Source of the DNA: Candidatus Dormiibacterota bacterium
Lineage (GTDB): Bacteria; Chloroflexota; Dormibacteria; Aeolococcales; Aeolococcaceae
NCBI GenBank assembly: GCA_019234035.1
Contig: JAFALX010000155.1
Coordinates: forward strand, 1 to 5,062
DNA: 5,062 nt
Direction of reading: 5' to 3'
The position numbers and the translations under genes are program-made. Under the pieces are notes generated by a model. The model ran no database searches. It saw only the letters and a list, made by a program, of their open reading frames with translations, and was not told the DNA's origin. Numbering within the stretch: the stretch's first letter is position 1; every line of letters starts with the position of its first letter. This document shows, one piece after another, positions 1-5,062 of the stretch.

Positions 1-36
1 TGACATCGCGCGCTCCAGCCGAGCCGCGTCGATGTC

Positions 37-459
37 GTGCAGCCACACCTCGACCCCGTGCAGCGCGCGCTCGCGTGGGCGCGGCGCATGGGTCGCACCG
101 CCGTCCTCGTCGAGCGAGAGATCGACGGCCTGATCGTCAACCGCATCCTCGGCGCCGCGTCGCGCGAGGCGTTCACGCTGCTCGCCGGCGGCGTGGCCAC
201 GGCGGATGACATAGACACCGCCGTGCGCACCGGCCTCAACTGGCCGATGGGTCCGTTCGAGCTCACCGACTTCTCCGGCGTCGACACCGTGCTCGGCGTG
301 CGCCGCGACCGCATGCAGCGCGAACGCGAGCCCGGCGATGAGGCGACTGTCGAGATCCTGGAGCGGCTAGTGGCGGCCGGCCGCCTGGGGCGCAAGAGCG
401 GGCGCGGCTTCTACGACTACGCCACCGACCCGCCCACTCCCCTTGCCCTGCCCGGCTGA
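37..459 (+). CDS. 3-hydroxyacyl-CoA dehydrogenase, C-terminal domain only (5' part missing or broken)
   Basis: This encodes the helical C-terminal (3HCDH_C) domain of an L-3-hydroxyacyl-CoA dehydrogenase, which oxidises 3-hydroxyacyl-CoA to 3-oxoacyl-CoA with NAD in beta-oxidation or butyryl-type metabolism. From the GTG at 37 it is 140 residues. Visible hallmarks are GLIVNRIL (about residues 31-38, family pattern GFIVNR), then GVATADDID, the PMGPFELTDFSGVD block, and a closing GRLGRKSGRGFYDY. The first half of the protein, with the Rossmann GxGxxG fold and catalytic His/Glu, is absent. The same frame stays coding-like upstream of 37: codons 25-36 read RVDVV together with the GTG codon, resembling the family's LVEVV segment. 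However, the frame hits TGA at bases 1-3. The gene is therefore either frameshifted or nonsense-mutated, an assembly error at the window edge, or a stand-alone C-domain protein. Neither GTG 37 nor ATG 88 has a Shine-Dalgarno sequence, so the start is uncertain. The domain identity is secure. The 3' end overlaps the convergent glycosyltransferase gene by 93 bp. Confidence 0.8.
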   Translation: MQPHLDPVQRALAWARRMGRTAVLVEREIDGLIVNRILGAASREAFTLLAGGVATADDIDTAVRTGLNWPMGPFELTDFSGVDTVLGVRRDRMQREREPGDEATVEILERLVAAGRLGRKSGRGFYDYATDPPTPLALPG

Positions 460-1779
460 CGCGGGCGTCGCTCCGAGACTCGCGCGTACCCGAAGGATTG
501 CGGCGAGCGCGATCAGCGCCACCGCGACCGGCGTGACCGGAGCCTGCAACACGTGGAAGGGCCAGATCGCCGGCAGGATTGCGAGCCCTGCGAGCCCGGC
601 CGTGGCGACCTCCTCGGGGGTCAGCTGCCGCCACTCGAGCGCCAGCCCGGCGGCGCCGGCGACGACGACGGCGTAGCCGAGCAGGGCCGAGGCGATGAAC
701 GCCGCGGCCACGCCGGCGGCGGCGACCACCCCGTACGCGAGCGCCCGGCCGCTGATCTCACGGGCGTTCTGCCCGAGCAGGAGCACCACGAGCGGGAAGA
801 GGAGGACGTCGTCGTTGGGATGGGCGTATGGCGTCAGCGCGAGCCAGACGGCGAGGCCGGCGAGCGTGATCAGGGCGCGCTGGTCGGGATCCAGCACCCG
901 CCTCCGCGCCGTGCGACCCGCACGGACGGCGAGCGCGACCACCGCCACGATCCCCAGCGCGGCGACGGCCACGGCGGCGGCTGCCCCGCCCGGCAGGTGG
1001 AGGACCATCCCAGGCAGTCCTGAGAGGTCCGGCTGGTCGCTGCCCACGCGCGAGCCGAACCCGAGCACGTGGCCGAGGAAGCCGGCCGACTGGGGCACGA
1101 AGAGGAATCCGGCGAGGGTTCCCGCGCCGAGCACTGCGACGGTGGCGGCGGCGAATCGCCACGCACGGCGCGGGTCGACCAGCCACCCGTTGAACAGCAG
1201 CAGCGGCAGCGGCCAGAGCAGGTGCGGTTTGAGCAGGACGGCGGCCATGCACAGGCCCGCCGCCACGGGGCGGTCGCGCCGCATCAGCAGCAACGAGCCG
1301 ACGGTGCCGCTGAGCAGGAGGAAGTCGAACTGCCCGGAGAAGACGCCGAGCAGCACCGGCCAGGACGCCATGCCGCCGAGCAGCCACACCGCCCGCGTGG
1401 TCCAGCCGGCCTCGCGCATCCAGATCCAGAGGACGCCGGCCGCGACCGCCGCACCGAGCAGCGTGAACACTGCGTAGCTCGGCCAGAACGGCAGCCAGGT
1501 CACGGCGCGAAGCAGCAGCGCCACCACCGGCAGATCGGTGAAGTCATCGAGCGACGGCTGCACGTGCTGGTACCGCTCAGCAGCCTGCTCCGCGGCGTGG
1601 ATCGTCGCCGGGTCGTACGGATTGCCACCGTGCTGCACGACGGTGGACGCGGCGTAGAACACACGCCAGTCGTCGGCGATGCCGTACGGCTGCGGCGGGA
1701 ACATGTGCTCGAACGCGTAGGCGGCGAACACGAACGTGAAGACGAGAAGACCGCCGAGAATCAGCCTGCGCAGGCGCAC
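367..1779 (-). CDS. GT87/DUF2029-type polyprenyl-phosphate-dependent membrane glycosyltransferase (GT-C fold)
   Basis: This 470-residue integral membrane protein has about ten hydrophobic helices. GT87 proteins (for example mycobacterial PimE) transfer a sugar, usually mannose, from a polyprenyl-phosphate donor on the outer face of the membrane to a lipid or glycan. Visible features are a basic start (VRLRRL) before helix 1 (about 6-23), then an extracytoplasmic loop with DDWRVFYAAS (36-45) and GGNPYDP (51-57). That loop matches the family's conserved aspartate and YDP signature. SGQFDFLLL (148-156) and LLKPHLLWP (182-190) match the GQxN-like and KP motifs. Further helices run to about 430, and the last 40 residues form a polar, low-complexity tail. 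GTG at 1779-1777 was chosen because it places a basic stretch before helix 1 and a TANNNT box lies 6 nt upstream; no Shine-Dalgarno sequence is visible. The gene is divergent from the epimerase gene and convergent with the dehydrogenase fragment. Acceptor and sugar cannot be read from the sequence. Confidence 0.82.
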   Translation of the reverse strand: MRLRRLILGGLLVFTFVFAAYAFEHMFPPQPYGIADDWRVFYAASTVVQHGGNPYDPATIHAAEQAAERYQHVQPSLDDFTDLPVVALLLRAVTWLPFWPSYAVFTLLGAAVAAGVLWIWMREAGWTTRAVWLLGGMASWPVLLGVFSGQFDFLLLSGTVGSLLLMRRDRPVAAGLCMAAVLLKPHLLWPLPLLLFNGWLVDPRRAWRFAAATVAVLGAGTLAGFLFVPQSAGFLGHVLGFGSRVGSDQPDLSGLPGMVLHLPGGAAAAVAVAALGIVAVVALAVRAGRTARRRVLDPDQRALITLAGLAVWLALTPYAHPNDDVLLFPLVVLLLGQNAREISGRALAYGVVAAAGVAAAFIASALLGYAVVVAGAAGLALEWRQLTPEEVATAGLAGLAILPAIWPFHVLQAPVTPVAVALIALAAILRVRASLGATPASAGQGKGSGRVGGVVVEAAPALAPQAAGRH

Positions 1780-1785
1780 GCGCCG

Positions 1786-1791
1786 ATCGTA
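1786..1791 (-). promoter_or_regulatory. Putative -10 box (TACGAT) for the glycosyltransferase gene
   Basis: On the minus strand TACGAT fits TANNNT and ends 6 nt before the GTG start, so transcription would begin at or next to the start codon (leaderless). No convincing -35 hexamer lies 16-19 bp upstream. A TTGACG on this strand at 1845-1840 is too far away. The call rests on position and the absence of a ribosome-binding site. Confidence 0.35.
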
Positions 1792-1803
1792 TGGAGCGGT
1801 GTC

Positions 1804-1837
1804 GCTGCAGGCGTTCGCCGGGTTGGATCGTTGCAGC
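1804..1837. repeat. Inverted repeat GCTGCA...TGCAGC in the divergent intergenic region
   Basis: The half-sites GCTGCA (1804-1809) and TGCAGC (1832-1837) are exact inverted copies with a 22-bp gap. Their centre, near 1820, falls close to the midpoint of the two divergent start codons. Inside lies a second small dyad, GGCG-TT-CGCC (1810-1819). This could be an operator serving both promoters. Six-base half-sites in GC-rich DNA can also arise by chance, so functional confidence is low. Confidence 0.25.
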
Positions 1838-1857
1838 TCCGTCAAACAGCGGCTCCC

Positions 1858-1863
1858 TATACT
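1858..1863 (+). promoter_or_regulatory. Putative -10 box (TATACT) for the epimerase-mutase operon
   Basis: TATACT closely matches the bacterial -10 consensus and stands out as AT-rich in a GC-rich background. It ends 9 nt before the ATG of the epimerase, so the transcript would start at or within a few bases of the ATG. No Shine-Dalgarno sequence is present in that gap, which supports a leaderless mRNA. The nearest -35-like hexamer, TTGCAG at 1831-1836, gives a 21-bp spacer, which is too long, so any -35 is weak. Confidence 0.5.
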
Positions 1864-1872
1864 CGTCCGAGA

Positions 1873-2300
1873 ATGGCTGGTTTCAACGGCATCGACCACA
1901 TCGGCATCGCCGTTGCCGACCTCGACTCCGCCGTCGCAGCGTACGAGCGTCTCACCGGATCGGCGCCGTCGCACCGTGATCGCGTCGAATCCGACGGCAT
2001 CGAGGCGGTGATGTTCGAGGTCTGTGGCTCTCGCATCGAGCTGCTGGGCAGCACGCGCGCCGACTCCAAGATCGCGAACTTCCTGGCGAAACGCGGCGGC
2101 GGTCTGCACCATGTCGCGTACAAGGTCGACGACGTGCAGGAGAGCCTCGATCGCTTCGCCGGGCTCGGTCTTCGCCTGCTGGACACGTGCCCGCGGCATG
2201 GCGCCGCCGGCCGGCTCGTTGCGTTTCTGCACCCATCCGCGGCAGGCGGCGTGCTCACCGAGCTGTGCCAGCCCGACCTGGAGGCGACGACAGCGCACGC

Positions 2301-2304
<4 letters not shown>
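1873..2304 (+). CDS. mce: Methylmalonyl-CoA epimerase
   Basis: This cytosolic metalloenzyme of the vicinal-oxygen-chelate (glyoxalase) superfamily interconverts (S)- and (R)-methylmalonyl-CoA, linking the carboxylase product to the mutase substrate. The 143-residue length is typical. It opens with IDHIGIAVADLDSAV (7-21), the usual first strand with metal ligand His9. Then come RIELLGST (54-61), KIANFLAKRGGGLHHVAYKVDD (66-87) with His80, FLHP (118-121) and GGVLTELCQ (125-133) with Glu130. His9, His80 and Glu130 fit three of the four metal ligands. The fourth is not assigned with certainty; Glu56 is a candidate. The family's usual ELLEP is ELLGS here. ATG 1873 is the only start that leaves just a few residues before IDHIGIAV; it lacks a Shine-Dalgarno sequence and follows a TATACT box. 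The stop overlaps the mutase start (GTGA), implying co-transcription and translational coupling. Confidence 0.95.
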
Positions 2305-3878
<1,574 letters not shown>

Positions 3879-3887
3879 TGCGCATGC

Positions 3888-3899
3888 ACGCAGTTGCGT
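3888..3899. repeat. Short dyad ACGCA-GT-TGCGT between the mutase and carboxyltransferase genes
   Basis: Two exact 5-bp inverted arms are separated by 2 bp, 10 bp after the mutase stop and 30 bp before the proposed -10 box of the carboxyltransferase gene. The 2-nt gap makes it a poor RNA hairpin but a possible protein-binding site. Chance occurrence is quite possible. Confidence 0.2.
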
Positions 3900-3929
3900 C
3901 GTGACGGCGCGCAGCACGCGCACGCCTGC

Positions 3930-3935
3930 TAGCCT
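3930..3935 (+). promoter_or_regulatory. Putative -10 box (TAGCCT) for the carboxyltransferase gene
   Basis: TAGCCT fits TANNNT and ends 7 nt before the ATG at 3943, with no Shine-Dalgarno sequence between. This arrangement matches the other two promoter-proximal starts in the window and suggests a leaderless transcript. The 64-bp gap after the mutase could hold an internal promoter. Read-through from the upstream operon remains possible because no clear terminator intervenes. Confidence 0.35.
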
Positions 3936-3942
3936 GTCACCG

Positions 3943-5062
3943 ATGTCGAGGACGAAGTACAAGCCGCATCAGGGCATTCCCCCGGAGGGCGCGGGTGACC
4001 CCGCCCCGCTGGAGGCCGCCGACCTCGACGAGCTGAACGCGACCGACGGCAACGGCGCCACGTCCGCGACACCCGGGAGCGCCACCGAGCGCTCCATCAA
4101 CGTGCTGCGCAAGCGCCGCTACGACGCCATCCACCGCGGTGGTGCGGCGGAACGCTCACAGCACGCGAAGAAGAAGCTCACCGCACGCGAACGCATCGAG
4201 CGGCTGCTCGACCCCGGCTCGTTCACAGAGCTCGACATGTTCGCCATGCACCGCTCGACCAACTTCGGCATGGACGAGCGCAAGGTTCGCGGTGACGGCG
4301 TCGTCACCGGGTGGGGCACGATCGAGGGCCGTCAGGTATTCCTGTTCAGCCACGACGCGTCGGTGTTCGGCGGCTCGCTGGGCGAGGTGTTCGCCGAGAA
4401 GGTCGTGAAGATCATGGATCTGGCGCAGCGAACCGGGTGCCCCTGCATCGGCATCAACGATTCAGGCGGCGCGCGCATCCAGGAGGGTGTCGTCTCGCTC
4501 GCCGGGTATGCCGAGATCTTCTATCGCAACGTCGAGTCGAGCGGCGTGGTCCCGCAGCTGTCGCTGGTCGTCGGGCCGTGCACCGGCGGTGCCGTGTACT
4601 CACCGGCGATGACTGATTTCATCTTCATGGTGCGGCACATCGGCTACATGTTCATCACCGGTCCGGACGTGATCAAGGTGACGACCGGCGAGGTGGTGAA
4701 CTTCGAGGATCTCGGTGGAGCGGACGTGCACAACCAGCGAAGCGGCGTGGCGCACTTCATCAACGACACCGAGGACGAGGCGTTCGCACAGATCCGCGAC
4801 CTGCTCTCGTATCTGCCCGCCAACAACCGCGAGCGTCCGCCGTACCGGCCATCGCTCGACGACCCGCACCGTGCCGATCCCGAGCTGCAGACGGTGATCC
4901 CGGACAATCCCAACCAGCCGTACGACATGCGCGCCGTCGTCTGCCGCATCCTCGACGAGGCGAAGTTCCTCGAGGTGATGCCGTTTCACGCGCAGAACAT
5001 CATCTGTGGCTTTGGCCGTCTCGACGGCGACACGGTCGGCGTCGTCGGCAACCAGCCGCGTG
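3943..5062 (+). CDS. pccB: Propionyl-CoA-type carboxylase, carboxyltransferase (beta) subunit, 3'-truncated by the window end
   Basis: This subunit transfers the carboxyl group from carboxybiotin to an acyl-CoA, most likely propionyl-CoA to give (S)-methylmalonyl-CoA, in complex with a biotin carboxylase/carrier (alpha) subunit not present here. The 373 residues visible cover the N-terminal crotonase-like half and the start of the C-terminal half; members are usually about 510-550 residues. Landmarks are KKKLTARERIERLLDPGSF (76-94), FGGSLGEVFAEKV (142-154), SGGARIQEG (174-182), the acyl-CoA oxyanion-hole block GPCTGGAVYSPAMTDF (211-226), FITGPDVIKVTTGE (237-250) and SGVAHF (267-272). The position equivalent to Streptomyces PccB Asp422, which helps set acetyl/propionyl preference, lies beyond the window, so the substrate is inferred from the neighbours and the strong PccB-like wording of these motifs. 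ATG 3943 gives an unusual hydrophilic extension of about 50 residues (rich in Pro, Gly, Asp, Ala) before the conserved core. No other ATG occurs before residue 99. It lacks a Shine-Dalgarno sequence and follows a TANNNT box. Confidence 0.92.
   Translation, partial: MSRTKYKPHQGIPPEGAGDPAPLEAADLDELNATDGNGATSATPGSATERSINVLRKRRYDAIHRGGAAERSQHAKKKLTARERIERLLDPGSFTELDMFAMHRSTNFGMDERKVRGDGVVTGWGTIEGRQVFLFSHDASVFGGSLGEVFAEKVVKIMDLAQRTGCPCIGINDSGGARIQEGVVSLAGYAEIFYRNVESSGVVPQLSLVVGPCTGGAVYSPAMTDFIFMVRHIGYMFITGPDVIKVTTGEVVNFEDLGGADVHNQRSGVAHFINDTEDEAFAQIRDLLSYLPANNRERPPYRPSLDDPHRADPELQTVIPDNPNQPYDMRAVVCRILDEAKFLEVMPFHAQNIICGFGRLDGDTVGVVGNQPR

Noticed and set aside
1..60. Minus-strand reading VEVWLHDIDAARLERAMS, which looks like the second strand of a Rossmann dehydrogenase
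   Set aside because: Reading further upstream on that strand shows no GxGxxG motif where it should be, and the plus strand carries a confident dehydrogenase C-domain over most of this stretch. It is probably a mirror artefact of GC-rich codons.
553..1872. Plus-strand open frames at 553-1023, 695-1477 and the 1069-1872 upstream part of the epimerase frame
   Set aside because: They lie antisense to the membrane glycosyltransferase, are low-complexity Arg/Gly/Ala/Ser-rich, and show no domain. The epimerase begins at ATG 1873 by homology.
2280..2284. GGAGG as the ribosome-binding site of the mutase
   Set aside because: The spacing to GTG 2301 is 16 nt, well beyond the normal range, and it falls inside epimerase codons.
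3907..3921. GC-rich hairpin GCGCG-CAGCA-CGCGC as a Rho-independent terminator after the mutase
   Set aside because: The stem is only 5 bp and no run of T follows, so there is no basis for a terminator call.

Overview
The window is GC-rich bacterial DNA with long spurious open frames on both strands and codon third positions dominated by G and C. It reads as ordinary chromosome. Three starts without a Shine-Dalgarno sequence, each with a TANNNT box 6-9 nt upstream, fit an actinobacterial-type organism. A deep-branching actinobacterium (Thermoleophilia-like) is my guess, and Chloroflexota cannot be excluded because the split mutase also occurs there. No RNA gene, mobile element, CRISPR array or integration scar was seen.

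Layout. (1) Positions 1-459, plus strand: the C-terminal domain of a 3-hydroxyacyl-CoA dehydrogenase. Its frame meets a TGA at the first three bases, so the NAD-binding domain is not joined to it. (2) Positions 367-1779, minus strand: a polytopic membrane glycosyltransferase of the GT87/DUF2029 type, whose tail overlaps the dehydrogenase gene antisense by 93 bp. (3) Positions 1780-1872: a 93-bp divergent intergenic region with a possible leaderless promoter facing each way and a central dyad. (4) Positions 1873-2304 and 2301-3878, plus strand: methylmalonyl-CoA epimerase, then the large, catalytic-barrel-only subunit of methylmalonyl-CoA mutase, overlapping by GTGA. (5) Positions 3943-5062, plus strand: the carboxyltransferase (beta) subunit of a propionyl-CoA-type biotin carboxylase, cut by the window end.

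Genes 4 and 5 form the methylmalonyl-CoA pathway. Propionyl-CoA is carboxylated to (S)-methylmalonyl-CoA, epimerised to the (R) form and rearranged to succinyl-CoA. This drains propionyl-CoA from odd-chain fatty acids, branched amino acids, cholesterol-like substrates or propionate into the TCA cycle. The nearby 3-hydroxyacyl-CoA dehydrogenase fits a beta-oxidation setting. The B12-binding mutase subunit, the biotin carboxylase/biotin carrier subunit and a MeaB-type chaperone are not in the window and must be encoded elsewhere. The glycosyltransferase has no evident metabolic link.

I found no previously undescribed system. The points most worth a second look are the broken or stand-alone dehydrogenase domain with its antisense overlap, the mutase's altered CoA-channel loop beside a canonical active site, the long N-terminal extension on the carboxyltransferase, and the consistent leaderless-start pattern.
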